The translations under genes and the position numbers were made by a program. 64,000 bases of DNA from assembly GCA_004028795.1 (NCBI GenBank), contig SAIW01000006.1, positions 496,001 to 560,000 of the forward strand, in the 5' to 3' direction. This stretch comes from Chitinophagaceae bacterium (GTDB taxonomy: Bacteria > Bacteroidota > Bacteroidia > Chitinophagales > Chitinophagaceae). The number at the start of each line of letters is the position of its first letter. Positions within the stretch are counted from its first letter, which is position 1. A model generated the notes under the pieces. The model was not told the origin of the DNA, made no database searches, and saw nothing but the letters and a program-made list of their open reading frames with translations. This document shows positions 1-7,902 of the stretch, in pieces.

Positions 1-210
1 GCCGATGGTGAATAATCTATCCTGAATTTCTTTGAGTGTTTGTTTGGTTGAATGATCTGTTAAATAATCATTTACCAAACCGATGAAAGAATTTAATTCA
101 TCAACTGTTCCGTATGCTTCAATGCGGATATTGCTTTTGGGTACTTTGGTTCCGCCTATTAAACTTGTTTTGCCTGTATCGCCTGTTTTAGTATAAATTT
201 TGAAAGACAT
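1..210 (-). CDS. Cob(I)yrinic acid a,c-diamide adenosyltransferase (PduO type), 3' end outside window
   Basis: Translating the minus strand from an ATG at 210 gives 70 residues that open with the PduO-type signature: MSFKIYTKTGDTGKTSLIGG, followed by EAYGTVDELNSFIG. The KTGDxGxTsL segment is the ATP-binding loop of this family and the GTVDELN segment is also conserved. The family transfers the adenosyl group of ATP to cob(I)alamin to make adenosylcobalamin in the cytoplasm. The frame stays open to the window edge, so roughly the last 110-120 residues of a usual 180-190 residue protein are missing from view. It reads in the same direction as the ABC ATPase gene upstream, with a 140-bp gap that carries a dispersed repeat. 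Confidence 0.9.
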   Translation of the reverse strand, partial: MSFKIYTKTGDTGKTSLIGGTKVPKSNIRIEAYGTVDELNSFIGLVNDYLTDHSTKQTLKEIQDRLFTIG

Positions 211-284
211 GATTTATTGCATAAAAAGTAAAACGTGAAAGTTGATAAACAATAGATATGGCGTATTGTTCAGAACCTAAAAGT

Positions 285-317
285 GTGTCCTTTGACTCCG
301 CTCAGGATAAACTGCAA
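285..317 (-). repeat. Dispersed intergenic repeat, module D (copy 1)
   Basis: A 33-bp segment containing TTTGACTCCGCTCAGGATAA matches 61035..61067 at 32 of 33 positions (only 293 differs, t against c). It lies in the 140-bp gap between two minus-strand genes. Flanking bases on both sides also resemble the 61-kb copy more weakly. No ORF covers it. The core resembles a short repeat I remember from intergenic regions of other bacteria, but that is recollection and not a search. Confidence 0.8.
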
Positions 318-350
318 CAGAAGCTTAATAGTAGTAATGCAGCCGACTAA

Positions 351-1049
351 CTAAACAATTACTGCTTCTTTTGTTTTATCTGTTTCTACCAAACCATCTC
401 TTAACCGTACCACACGTTTGGCATAAGCTGCAATATCTTCTTCGTGTGTAACCAATACAACAGTGTTACCTGCTTCCTGAATTTTGCCGAAGATTTCCAT
501 TACTTCAATAGAAGTTTTGGTATCTAAGTTTCCTGTTGGCTCATCTGCCAATAATAGTGATGGATTATTTACCAATGCTCTTGCTATAGCCACACGTTGA
601 ATTTGACCTCCGCTTAACTCATTACTTTTATGATGGCTACGTTCTGCCAATCCTACTTTATTCAAGGCTTCCATAGCACGTTCTATTCTTTCTTTTTTGC
701 TAATGCCGGCATAGATTAACGGCAACGCTACATTTTCAACAGCACTTAAACGAGGTAATAAATTAAACTGCTGAAACACAAAACCAATTTCGTTATTACG
801 AACATCAGCTAAGGCATCATCTGCCATTTTGCTTACATCTTGTCCGTTTAAAATATAAGAGCCTCCTGTGGGAGAATCTAAGCAACCTAAAATATTCATT
901 AAGGTACTTTTACCGCTACCACTAGGACCCATTAAAGCTACATATTCATTACGGGAAATATCTAATGAAATGCCTTTTAAAACAGGTATAGCGTGCTTAC
1001 CCATGATATAGGCTTTCTGAATATTTCTTAAGCTGATAACTGCTTCCAT
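351..1049 (-). CDS. ABC transporter ATP-binding protein, LolD/MacB-like
   Basis: The 232-residue protein is a single ABC ATPase domain. Walker A is GPSGSGKST (residues 41-49), the signature is LSGGQ (near 145), Walker B is LLLADEP, followed by the D-loop TGNLD and the switch histidine in VTHEED. The order and the TGNLD text are typical of the LolD/MacB/FtsE group, which energises FtsX/MacB-type permeases that work on lipoproteins, lysis factors or efflux substrates rather than moving solutes across the inner membrane. No permease gene adjoins it. A MacB-type permease without its own ATPase lies at 21802..23085 and could be a partner, but that pairing is inference. gatC lies 38 bp upstream on the same strand. 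Confidence 0.93.
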   Translation of the reverse strand: MEAVISLRNIQKAYIMGKHAIPVLKGISLDISRNEYVALMGPSGSGKSTLMNILGCLDSPTGGSYILNGQDVSKMADDALADVRNNEIGFVFQQFNLLPRLSAVENVALPLIYAGISKKERIERAMEALNKVGLAERSHHKSNELSGGQIQRVAIARALVNNPSLLLADEPTGNLDTKTSIEVMEIFGKIQEAGNTVVLVTHEEDIAAYAKRVVRLRDGLVETDKTKEAVIV

Positions 1050-1087
1050 AGTTTGGTTATTAAGTTGAAAGCAAGAACTTTCAATAA

Positions 1088-1378
1088 TTATTTTTTAATC
1101 ACTTTAGGTACTTTAAAAAATGTACCGTCTGTATCGGGTGCATTTAATAAAGCTTCTTCGCGGGTAATGCTTCCTTTAATTTCATCTTCACGCAATACAT
1201 TCACAGCATCGCCCATGTGCAGTAAAGGCTCAACACCTGTTGTATCAATTTCATTTAATTGTTCAACAAAAGCAATCATCTTTTCCAAATCGGTTTTAAT
1301 AGATTGTGTTTGTTGTTCATTAAAACTTAATCTGCTTAAATGAGCCAGATTGTTTACCATTTCGTCTGTAACCTGCAT
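1088..1378 (-). CDS. gatC: Asp-tRNA(Asn)/Glu-tRNA(Gln) amidotransferase subunit C
   Basis: The 96-residue protein has the normal GatC length and pattern: N-terminal [16 protein letters not shown], a central helix with [14 protein letters not shown], then GVEPLLHM and a C-terminal FKVPKVIKK. GatC is the small clamp subunit that holds GatA and GatB together in the enzyme that converts Glu-tRNA(Gln) or Asp-tRNA(Asn) to the amide form. gatA and gatB are not in this window. An exact TAnnTTTG promoter element ends only 4 bases before the ATG. The ABC ATPase gene follows after 38 bp and may be co-transcribed. Confidence 0.95.
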   Translation of the reverse strand: MQVTDEMVNNLAHLSRLSFNEQQTQSIKTDLEKMIAFVEQLNEIDTTGVEPLLHMGDAVNVLREDEIKGSITREEALLNAPDTDGTFFKVPKVIKK

Positions 1379-1382
1379 AAAA

Positions 1383-1390
1383 CAAAAATA
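1383..1390 (-). promoter_or_regulatory. Putative -7 element (TAnnTTTG) of gatC
   Basis: On the minus strand the bases read TATTTTTG, an exact match to the Bacteroidota -7 consensus TAnnTTTG. It ends 4 bases upstream of the gatC ATG at 1378, so the transcript would have almost no leader. I see no clear TTG/TTTG -33 element at 19-20 bp, which lowers confidence. Confidence 0.4.
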
Positions 1391-1419
1391 ACTGAATTGA
1401 AAGCAACTGCCATAGTATT

Positions 1420-2577
1420 TTATGAATGGTTGGTGGCTTGCCTTTCGGCCTTAGTCCAGTTAACAGATTGCCCTACCAACCAATATTTAATAATACCTGC
1501 CAACATACAGGCATTCATAAAAACGAAATAAAAAGGTACTGATATCAACTTGATATTAATATCTAAAAGTTGCATTAAAAAATCTAACAAAGCAATACTG
1601 TAAAAAATAATTTGAGCATAAAAGAAATAAAGGAAAAAATGCGATTGGGTTTGATTGAAGATAAGATAACTTAATAAGAATAAAACCGGTAAAGCAATCG
1701 GCCCGATAAGCCATCTGATAATTCTGCGGGTTATATATTGAAAATTTAATGCAATGCTTTTATAAGGAAAAAAACCCAGCATTTTCATAACTTGGGCAGC
1801 ACCTGCACCAATGCGGACTTTTCTGTTGGCTTCATGTAATAAACTTTGCGATGGTGGTTCTGTAGCTATAGCGTTTTCTTCGTAAACAATTTTATAGCCT
1901 TGCTTAAGTATTGATGCAGATAACATGAAATCATCTATCAATAAATTTTCTTTCAATGGCTTATAGAGTTCTTTTCTAAAAGCAAACAATTCGCCAGCTC
2001 CTGCTATTACACTGTTAATACTGCTTTCCGTTTTCTTCATAAAAGATTCATATTGCCAATACAAACTCTCCGAAATACCTACAGCACCTTTTGCTGTTAT
2101 TCGTTTTTCCCCTGAAACGCCACCAACCGCTGCATTATTAAAATGAGGTAATAAATTTTGTAATGCTTCTTCATTAATAATTGTATTGGCATCGGTAATA
2201 ATAATAATTGAATGGCTTGCAACCTGAACAGCTCTGTTGATAGCTGCTGCTTTGCCCTGCCTTAAAGGTTGATGCAATAATTGTATAGCAGGAAATTGGT
2301 GAATTATATCTACAGAATTATCTGTTGAACCATCTGTTATAAAAATTATTTCAACGGCTAATCCTTCTTTATTAAGGGATAGAAGGTTTTTAATTTTTTG
2401 TTCAATAATCAGTGCCTCATTATAAGCAGGAACAATAACTGATACTTTTTTATTGAGTAAATTTTTGCTATACTCGTTACTTGTTTTTTTAAACAATGCA
2501 ATAACAAACATTAATATGGCATTACCAAAGTAAGAATGAAAAAGCAGTAATAACAGTATCCAGAAAGTAAGCTGCAT
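1420..2577 (-). CDS. Membrane-bound family 2 glycosyltransferase
   Basis: The 385-residue protein begins with a hydrophobic segment (residues 3-28), then a GT-A catalytic domain with KVSVIVPAYNEALIIEQKI, TDGSTDNS (UDP-binding DxSxD-type region) and ITDANTI (DxD-like). The acceptor region includes LLIDDFMLS. Several hydrophobic segments close the protein (about residues 285-375). This is the layout of processive or PgaC-like polysaccharide synthases at the inner membrane, which use nucleotide sugars. The sugar and product cannot be read from sequence. A clean QxxRW motif, expected in cellulose or hyaluronan synthases, is not visible; NRKVRIGAG stands in that area. The start is 3 bases after the thioredoxin stop, so the two are surely co-transcribed. 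Confidence 0.85.
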   Translation of the reverse strand: MQLTFWILLLLLFHSYFGNAILMFVIALFKKTSNEYSKNLLNKKVSVIVPAYNEALIIEQKIKNLLSLNKEGLAVEIIFITDGSTDNSVDIIHQFPAIQLLHQPLRQGKAAAINRAVQVASHSIIIITDANTIINEEALQNLLPHFNNAAVGGVSGEKRITAKGAVGISESLYWQYESFMKKTESSINSVIAGAGELFAFRKELYKPLKENLLIDDFMLSASILKQGYKIVYEENAIATEPPSQSLLHEANRKVRIGAGAAQVMKMLGFFPYKSIALNFQYITRRIIRWLIGPIALPVLFLLSYLIFNQTQSHFFLYFFYAQIIFYSIALLDFLMQLLDINIKLISVPFYFVFMNACMLAGIIKYWLVGQSVNWTKAERQATNHS

Positions 2578-2580
2578 TCA

Positions 2581-3042
2581 TTATTTTTTTGAAGCCTTTT
2601 TAATAGCAGCCTGTGCAAAAGCCATTAATTCTTTTGGCTTCATAAAACCAACAGTATATAAAACAGGTTTACCGCTTGCATCGGCAAAAACTAAAGTGGG
2701 GTAAGCTGATACTGCAAAATCTGTGGAAAGTTTTGTACCAATACCTTTTTCTGCATCAACAGAAACATTTACAAAATTGGCATTAAAAAAATCTGCAACG
2801 GCTTTATCTGTAAAGGTTTGATTCTTCAACATTTTACATGGCCCGCACCATTCTGCATATATATCAACAAACACCAGTTTATTGTTTTCTTTGGCTTTGG
2901 TAATTGCAGTATTCCAATCCTGCTCAATAAACTGAATTGATTGTTTTTGATTTACATTTTTATTAAATGAGAAAACAACAAAAGCCAATACTATTATCAG
3001 AGTTGAAAAAGCAACGGCACTAACTATTTTCATTTGCTTCAT
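2581..3042 (-). CDS. Membrane-anchored or exported thioredoxin-like protein
   Basis: The 153-residue protein has an N-terminal hydrophobic segment (residues 6-26) that serves as membrane anchor or signal peptide. A thioredoxin fold follows, with the redox motif WCGPC (Cys66, Cys69) and the cis-proline motif SAYPTLVF. It would act in the periplasm as a disulfide oxidoreductase. The family resembles the C-terminal domain of DsbD and other thioredoxin_7 proteins. Its gene is first in a two-gene unit with the glycosyltransferase. A TAnnTTTG element lies 17 bp upstream of the ATG. The physiological substrate is unknown. Confidence 0.88.
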   Translation of the reverse strand: MKQMKIVSAVAFSTLIIVLAFVVFSFNKNVNQKQSIQFIEQDWNTAITKAKENNKLVFVDIYAEWCGPCKMLKNQTFTDKAVADFFNANFVNVSVDAEKGIGTKLSTDFAVSAYPTLVFADASGKPVLYTVGFMKPKELMAFAQAAIKKASKK

Positions 3043-3059
3043 ACTAAAATATTAATAAA

Positions 3060-3067
3060 CAAATGTA
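3060..3067 (-). promoter_or_regulatory. Putative -7 element (TAnnTTTG) of the thioredoxin-glycosyltransferase unit
   Basis: The minus strand reads TACATTTG, an exact match to TAnnTTTG, ending 17 bases upstream of the ATG at 3042. No good -33 element is visible at the expected spacing, so this is tentative. Confidence 0.4.
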
Positions 3068-3245
3068 GTGGTATGCTTTAATACTTGTTTGAAGGATTTT
3101 GTGAGAGGTTAAACAACTATTGCCCCCAAAATAATAAAGCAGGTATGCGATCGCTAAATCTATGCTTGAATCTCATATCTACTTGTATTAAAAACAGTAC
3201 CTTTAAAAAGGTAACATTCTCAGATAAGAATTAACTCTGTTTGTA

Positions 3246-6230
3246 ATGGCCCGAAAATATATTTTCTGCGTGTCATGGATATTTTTATTACTTCTCAAGC
3301 AGTCTTATGTCTTCACTCAAACATACAATCTTTCATTCAAACATTTAACCGTTAATAATGGATTACCTGTTGGTCATGTAACTAAATTATATAAAGACTC
3401 GCATGGATTTCTATGGATTGGAACTGATAATGGATTATCGAGATTTGACGGGATTAACATTACCAACTATTTAACAGAGCCTAAAGATTCAACAGAAGAT
3501 AAAGGCTTTTTTATTTATAATATATTAGAAGATAAGCATAATAACCTTTGGATTTTTACTAATAAAGCAATCAATTTATATCAGCGTTCTACCAACAGAA
3601 TTTATACAGTAAAAAAATTATCTGGAGAATTTGCTTCATTGCCTACAAGATTAATTGAATGGGTAAATGATAGTACAATGATTATCGGGTTAATTGATGA
3701 TTTTACACTATTTAATATTCATTCTTTTCAATTGAAGAGAATTACATTGGAAGATGGCTATAAAATTTTATATACAACAGCTAAGCCAAAAAACATGCAG
3801 CATTGGGCATTAGGATATATAAAAAATAAGGGTTTAATTGTTCTATCAAAGCAGTACAATGAAATAGTAAAAGCAACTATACCAACTCATAATCACTTAT
3901 CAAAAGAATTTAATGCAACTGCTGAAGAAATGTATCAACAAAATGATAGTATCATTTGGGTTTTATCAGAAAAAGGTTTGGAAAGTTTTAACATCAATTC
4001 AAAAAAATTTACTACTTATAAACCTGATGATATTTCAAATGCACCGAGGTTTTCAGTCATTTATAAAGATGCAGATAAATTATGGGTAACAAGTACCTAT
4101 TCGGGTTTATGGCTTTTCGATTTGCTTCAAAAAAAATTTATTCAACATTGGCAAGCTAACATAAGTGATAATACAGCACTTTCTTACAATAATATTTCAG
4201 AAACCATGTTGATTGATAATGATAAGAATATTTGGCTGGGCGTTTTCGGAAAAGGAATTGATTATGCTAATCTTTATCAAAAAAAATTCACTCATTATTT
4301 GCATAGAGAAGAAACCGAAAAATTAAAGATTGATAATTTCATCAGATGCATGGCAAGGGATAGTATTGGGAATGTTTGGTGTGGTGCAATGAATGGTGAA
4401 GTGTATGTATTGAATAAAAATAAACAACCTGTTAAACAGTTTAAAATATTTGAAAAAGGAATTAATTTTTCTACTGCTAACAATATTGCTTTTGATAAAA
4501 ATGGAAGATTATGGTTAATGGAAGACTATTTATATCTGTATAATTCAAAAAAAAATAAGTTTGAAAAAATTGATACTAACTTTTCATATGCCTCAATGCT
4601 GCAATCAAAAAACGGGAAGCTTTTTTTTACCTGCGGAGATAATTCTATTAAAGAACTCATTCAGGCAAAAGAAAAATTTGTAATTAAAAAGACTTCTTTT
4701 GAAAAATGTATTGCTGAAAGAAGCACTTTGTTTGAAGACAAAAAAGGGCGGCTTTATGTGAATACCGTCTCTGAAGGATTAATTGTTTACAAATCTGTTG
4801 ATGATACTTCTGTTGTATTTAAAATGAATCATGCAGGAATCATCAAATGTTATTATGAAACAGATTCTGTTTTATGGATGGGTACTAATTATGGCTTATA
4901 TAAAATAATAAAACCAAATTTTAAATATACAGTACTCACTTCTGCTGATGGGTTGCCTGATAATTGTATTTATGGCATTGAACCGGATATGAAAAAAAAT
5001 TTATGGCTCAGCACTAATAAAGGCATTTGCAGATTTACTCCATCAACACAGCTCTTTAGAAATTATACTTTTAATGATGGCTTGCAGTCAAATGAATTTA
5101 ATACTAACGGCTATTTAATGATGCCCGATGGAGAACTTTGGTTTAGTGGAGTAAACGGCATTAATGCATTTTATCCATCTGAAATTGTTGAGGATAATTT
5201 TATTCCCAAAGTTCAGTTTACAGGAATAAAAGTGAATGATATCAATTATGACAACAACATAAATGATGAGAACTTATTACAATTAAACTACCAAAACAAT
5301 ACGGTATCATTTAATTTTTTAGGAATAAATTTATACGAGCCCAATAATGTGCAATTACAATATCAATTGGCAGGAGTTGATAAAAACTGGCTGCCTGCAA
5401 ACAATCCGGGTTTTGCACGATATGCTAACCTAAAGCCGGGTAGATATTTATTTAATGTAAAAGCAGCAAATATTGATGGTTTTATCAGCCCTGCTTTAAA
5501 AACTATTATTATTGAAATTGCTTCTCCTTTTTATATGGCTTGGTGGTTTTATTTGTTATGCATATTAGTAGTTGCTTCTTTAGTATATGCTTACACAAGA
5601 TTTCGCATTGCCCAAATTAATCGTTTATATGCTGTAAGAAACCGAATTGCAAACGATTTGCATGACGATGTTGGTTCTGCATTAAGCACTATCAGTTTAT
5701 ACAGTGAGGTGGCAGATTTAAAAATTGATTCGTCCTTGTCAGAAGTAAAAACGATTATTCAGAAAATAAAAAATACAAGTCAGCAAATGCAAGACAGTAT
5801 GCATGATATTGTTTGGAATCTTCATCACAAAAATGACACTGTTGAACAATTACTGCTGAAATTACAATTGTTTGCAAATGAAAATACAGTTGTAAAAAAC
5901 ATACATCTTGTTTTTCTGATTGATGAAGATGTTAAAAAAATAAAACTGCAACAGGAAACAAGAAATGTAGTTTTTATGGTTGCGAAAGAAGCTGTAAATA
6001 ATGCTATGAAGTATTCCGGTGCTTCAAAAATTGAGATTTGTTTTAAGCATACAACAGGAAAACTACTATTTAGTATAAAGGATAACGGCAATGGGTTTGA
6101 TATTAATACCGTTAAAAAAGGGCATGGTTTATCTGCAATGAATGAACGTGTTGACAGAGTAAAAGGGCAAATTTTAATACAATCAAAATACGGAGAGGGA
6201 ACGCTTATTGAAATTTCTGTAGCAATATAG
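3246..6230 (+). CDS. Sensor histidine kinase with ligand-sensor propellers (Reg_prop, Y_Y_Y, HisKA_3)
   Basis: The 994-residue protein starts with a signal peptide (residues 1-25). It continues with many Reg_prop blade motifs, such as GFLWIGTDNGLSRFDG near residue 55, NIWLGVFGKGIDYA, LWMGTNYGLYKI and LWFSGVNGINAFYP, which form periplasmic beta-propellers. A Y_Y_Y domain follows (LKPGRYLFNVKAANIDG) and then one membrane helix near residues 762-785. The cytoplasmic part has a HisKA_3 dimerisation domain with the phosphoacceptor His806 in NDLHDDVGS. The ATPase domain shows the N box NNAMKYSG and the G box DNGNGFD. Unlike the hybrid versions common in Bacteroidota it has no receiver or AraC domain; instead a separate LuxR-type regulator follows after 54 bp. 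The ligand is unknown. A near-consensus TCTGTTTG lies just before the start codon. Confidence 0.93.
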   Translation: MARKYIFCVSWIFLLLLKQSYVFTQTYNLSFKHLTVNNGLPVGHVTKLYKDSHGFLWIGTDNGLSRFDGINITNYLTEPKDSTEDKGFFIYNILEDKHNNLWIFTNKAINLYQRSTNRIYTVKKLSGEFASLPTRLIEWVNDSTMIIGLIDDFTLFNIHSFQLKRITLEDGYKILYTTAKPKNMQHWALGYIKNKGLIVLSKQYNEIVKATIPTHNHLSKEFNATAEEMYQQNDSIIWVLSEKGLESFNINSKKFTTYKPDDISNAPRFSVIYKDADKLWVTSTYSGLWLFDLLQKKFIQHWQANISDNTALSYNNISETMLIDNDKNIWLGVFGKGIDYANLYQKKFTHYLHREETEKLKIDNFIRCMARDSIGNVWCGAMNGEVYVLNKNKQPVKQFKIFEKGINFSTANNIAFDKNGRLWLMEDYLYLYNSKKNKFEKIDTNFSYASMLQSKNGKLFFTCGDNSIKELIQAKEKFVIKKTSFEKCIAERSTLFEDKKGRLYVNTVSEGLIVYKSVDDTSVVFKMNHAGIIKCYYETDSVLWMGTNYGLYKIIKPNFKYTVLTSADGLPDNCIYGIEPDMKKNLWLSTNKGICRFTPSTQLFRNYTFNDGLQSNEFNTNGYLMMPDGELWFSGVNGINAFYPSEIVEDNFIPKVQFTGIKVNDINYDNNINDENLLQLNYQNNTVSFNFLGINLYEPNNVQLQYQLAGVDKNWLPANNPGFARYANLKPGRYLFNVKAANIDGFISPALKTIIIEIASPFYMAWWFYLLCILVVASLVYAYTRFRIAQINRLYAVRNRIANDLHDDVGSALSTISLYSEVADLKIDSSLSEVKTIIQKIKNTSQQMQDSMHDIVWNLHHKNDTVEQLLLKLQLFANENTVVKNIHLVFLIDEDVKKIKLQQETRNVVFMVAKEAVNNAMKYSGASKIEICFKHTTGKLLFSIKDNGNGFDINTVKKGHGLSAMNERVDRVKGQILIQSKYGEGTLIEISVAI

Positions 6231-6232
6231 TA

Positions 6233-6250
6233 CCTGCAAGATTTTGCGGG
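6233..6250 (+). terminator. Short hairpin between sensor kinase and regulator genes
   Basis: CCTGCAA and TTGCGGG form a 7-bp stem (one G-T pair) with a GATT loop, starting 2 bases after the kinase stop codon. No T-run follows directly. The core CCTGCAAGATTT recurs at 6926..6937 after the next gene, so it may be a small mobile repeat rather than, or as well as, a terminator. Confidence 0.45.
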
Positions 6251-6280
6251 TTGCTTTAGAAAATTTAGTTTATAAGTTTG
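6251..6280 (+). promoter_or_regulatory. Putative promoter of the LuxR-type response regulator
   Basis: TTG at 6251..6253 and the exact element TAAGTTTG at 6273..6280 are separated by 19 bp, the spacing expected for the Bacteroidota primary sigma factor. The element ends 4 bases before the ATG at 6285, so the message would be nearly leaderless. This suggests the regulator can be expressed apart from the kinase. Confidence 0.6.
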
Positions 6281-6284
6281 TTAT

Positions 6285-6920
6285 ATGCGAATTAAAGTGG
6301 CCATTTTTGAAGATGATGCAGTGCGATTAAACGGTTTGCAAATGTTATTAAATACTGCAGACGGTTTTGAATGTACAGGAGCATTTGATAATGCCATAAA
6401 TGTTATCAATAAAATTATAGTATCATCTCCAGATGTTGTAATAATGGATATTGGTCTTCCTTCTGTTAACGGCATTGATGCTGTAAAAGAGATTAAACAA
6501 GAGTTTCCGTATTTACCGGTGTTAATGCAAACAGTGTTTGATAAAGATGAAAAAATATTTGAATCGATTATGGCAGGTGCAACAGGGTATTTGCTAAAAA
6601 AAACGGCACCTGAAAAACTTCTCGAAGCGATACAGGATATTTATCGTGGCGGTGCACCAATGACACCTGAAATTGCAACTAAAGTGTTAACTTTTTTCAG
6701 GAATAAAGAAGATGCAAAGGCATCTGCTTATGCATTGAGTGACAAAGAAAAAAGAGTGTTGGCTTATTTAGTTGAGGGCTTGAGTTATAAAATGATTTCT
6801 GATAAATTACACATCAGTTACCATACGGTTAATTTTCATATAAGAAATATCTATCACAAGTTACACGTACATACAGTTAGTGAAGCTGTTGCAAAAGCTA
6901 TCAAGGAAAACATTGTATAA
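6285..6920 (+). CDS. NarL/LuxR-family response regulator
   Basis: The 211-residue protein has an N-terminal receiver domain: acidic pair Asp10-Asp11, phosphoacceptor Asp55 in VVIMDIGLPS, and Lys in LLKKTAPEK. A C-terminal LuxR-type helix-turn-helix follows (about residues 147-205) with LSDKEKRVLAYLVEGLSYK and ISYHTVNFHIRNIYHKL. It should be phosphorylated by the HisKA_3 kinase encoded just upstream; pairing of HisKA_3 kinases with NarL-type regulators is the rule. The targets are not known. Candidates are the exported proteins downstream, but no shared operator is visible. Confidence 0.93.
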   Translation: MRIKVAIFEDDAVRLNGLQMLLNTADGFECTGAFDNAINVINKIIVSSPDVVIMDIGLPSVNGIDAVKEIKQEFPYLPVLMQTVFDKDEKIFESIMAGATGYLLKKTAPEKLLEAIQDIYRGGAPMTPEIATKVLTFFRNKEDAKASAYALSDKEKRVLAYLVEGLSYKMISDKLHISYHTVNFHIRNIYHKLHVHTVSEAVAKAIKENIV

Positions 6921-6943
6921 ACTACCCTGCAAGATTTAGTAGT
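6921..6943 (+). repeat. Hairpin containing the CCTGCAAGATTT core (second copy)
   Basis: ACTAC and GTAGT form a 5-bp inverted repeat directly after the regulator stop codon. The loop contains CCTGCAAGATTT, identical to 6233..6244. The two copies bracket the regulator gene. Confidence 0.45.
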
Positions 6944-6973
6944 TGCAAACACTTTAAATGCTGAATAGGTTTG
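6943..6973 (+). promoter_or_regulatory. Putative promoter of the lipoprotein gene; decides its start
   Basis: TTG at 6943..6945 and exact TAGGTTTG at 6966..6973 are separated by 20 bp. This places the transcription start after the upstream in-frame ATG at 6958, so translation should begin at 6994. Confidence 0.6.
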
Positions 6974-6993
6974 TTGAATTAAAAATACTCAGC

Positions 6994-7848
6994 ATGAAAA
7001 AGATTCTCTTTCTTTTAATTTCTTTTTATACCCTCTCTTGTTCTGTTGTAAAACAAACCGGTAATGAAGTAAAAAAAAATTTAGGTATTCCGCAAACACC
7101 TGTTACTTTTTCGGGCAATTATGATTTTGTTGCCGGTAAAAACATAATCGCTACGGAAGATATTATGCAAACCAATGTTGGCGATTTTCCTAAAGGCTGG
7201 AACACAAACTCATCTGCACAGGTAGTAAATATGAGTAAGACCAATACCCATTGGTTAGAAATAAGCAAAGCAGGAAGGTTATTGGCAGAAAATTTTAACC
7301 GCTTCCCTGAAAATTTTACTTTAGAAATGGACATTGCCTGCAGCGAAGCGTATCGCCGGGATTATAAGTTTGATGGTTTAAATGTTGATGCTTTGTACAT
7401 TGGTATTGTAAGCAATTCCAATCCGAACAAAAACTTTGCTAATTGGTTTGAATCTTGCTGTTTACCTAATATTTACAGGTATGATGAAAAAAATGCAGCA
7501 TTATTAGTTTTTTATCCCAATTATTCGTGGGTCGGGCAATCAGAACAAAGTGGTTACTATTCCTATAATTTTTGTAATAATGGCGAGTACCTTATAGACC
7601 CTGTATCACCTATTACCAAAATACAAAAGCAGTGGTATGGTGGTAATGGCGGTTCATTAATTGCACATCTGGCTATTTGGAGAACCGGTAATCGGTTACG
7701 TGTTTACCTGAATAAAGAAAAAATAATTGATTTACCAAAAGCCATTGCTGATGGCGTAGTGTATAATGCGTTAACACTTTTTACGAAAGCATATAATGCC
7801 GATGACCATAAATATTATATCAGCAATTTAAAATTGGCAATAGATTAA
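6994..7848 (+). CDS. Exported lipoprotein with jelly-roll-like domain, function unknown
   Basis: From the ATG at 6994 the 284-residue protein starts MKKILFLLISFYTLSCSVVK, a signal peptide with the lipobox LSCS, so it is probably acylated and membrane-anchored. An in-frame ATG 36 bp upstream would hide the signal peptide and lies upstream of the predicted promoter. The body, with GDFPKGWNTNSSAQVV, NFTLEMDIACSE and RVYLNKEKIIDLP, resembles the sugar-binding-like beta-sandwich found at the N-terminus of some Bacteroidota OmpA-family proteins (recollection, not a search). There is no OmpA peptidoglycan-binding domain here. It follows the two-component genes and could be a target, which is inference. 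Confidence 0.7.
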   Translation: MKKILFLLISFYTLSCSVVKQTGNEVKKNLGIPQTPVTFSGNYDFVAGKNIIATEDIMQTNVGDFPKGWNTNSSAQVVNMSKTNTHWLEISKAGRLLAENFNRFPENFTLEMDIACSEAYRRDYKFDGLNVDALYIGIVSNSNPNKNFANWFESCCLPNIYRYDEKNAALLVFYPNYSWVGQSEQSGYYSYNFCNNGEYLIDPVSPITKIQKQWYGGNGGSLIAHLAIWRTGNRLRVYLNKEKIIDLPKAIADGVVYNALTLFTKAYNADDHKYYISNLKLAID

Positions 7849-7902
7849 AAAAAATTAAAATATAATATTTCAAATACTTTTTTTGACTAATAAGCATTTA
7901 TT

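Noticed and set aside
3144-3156. GCGATCGC octamer as a HIP1-like repeat
   Set aside because: Only one copy noticed; expected occasionally by chance.
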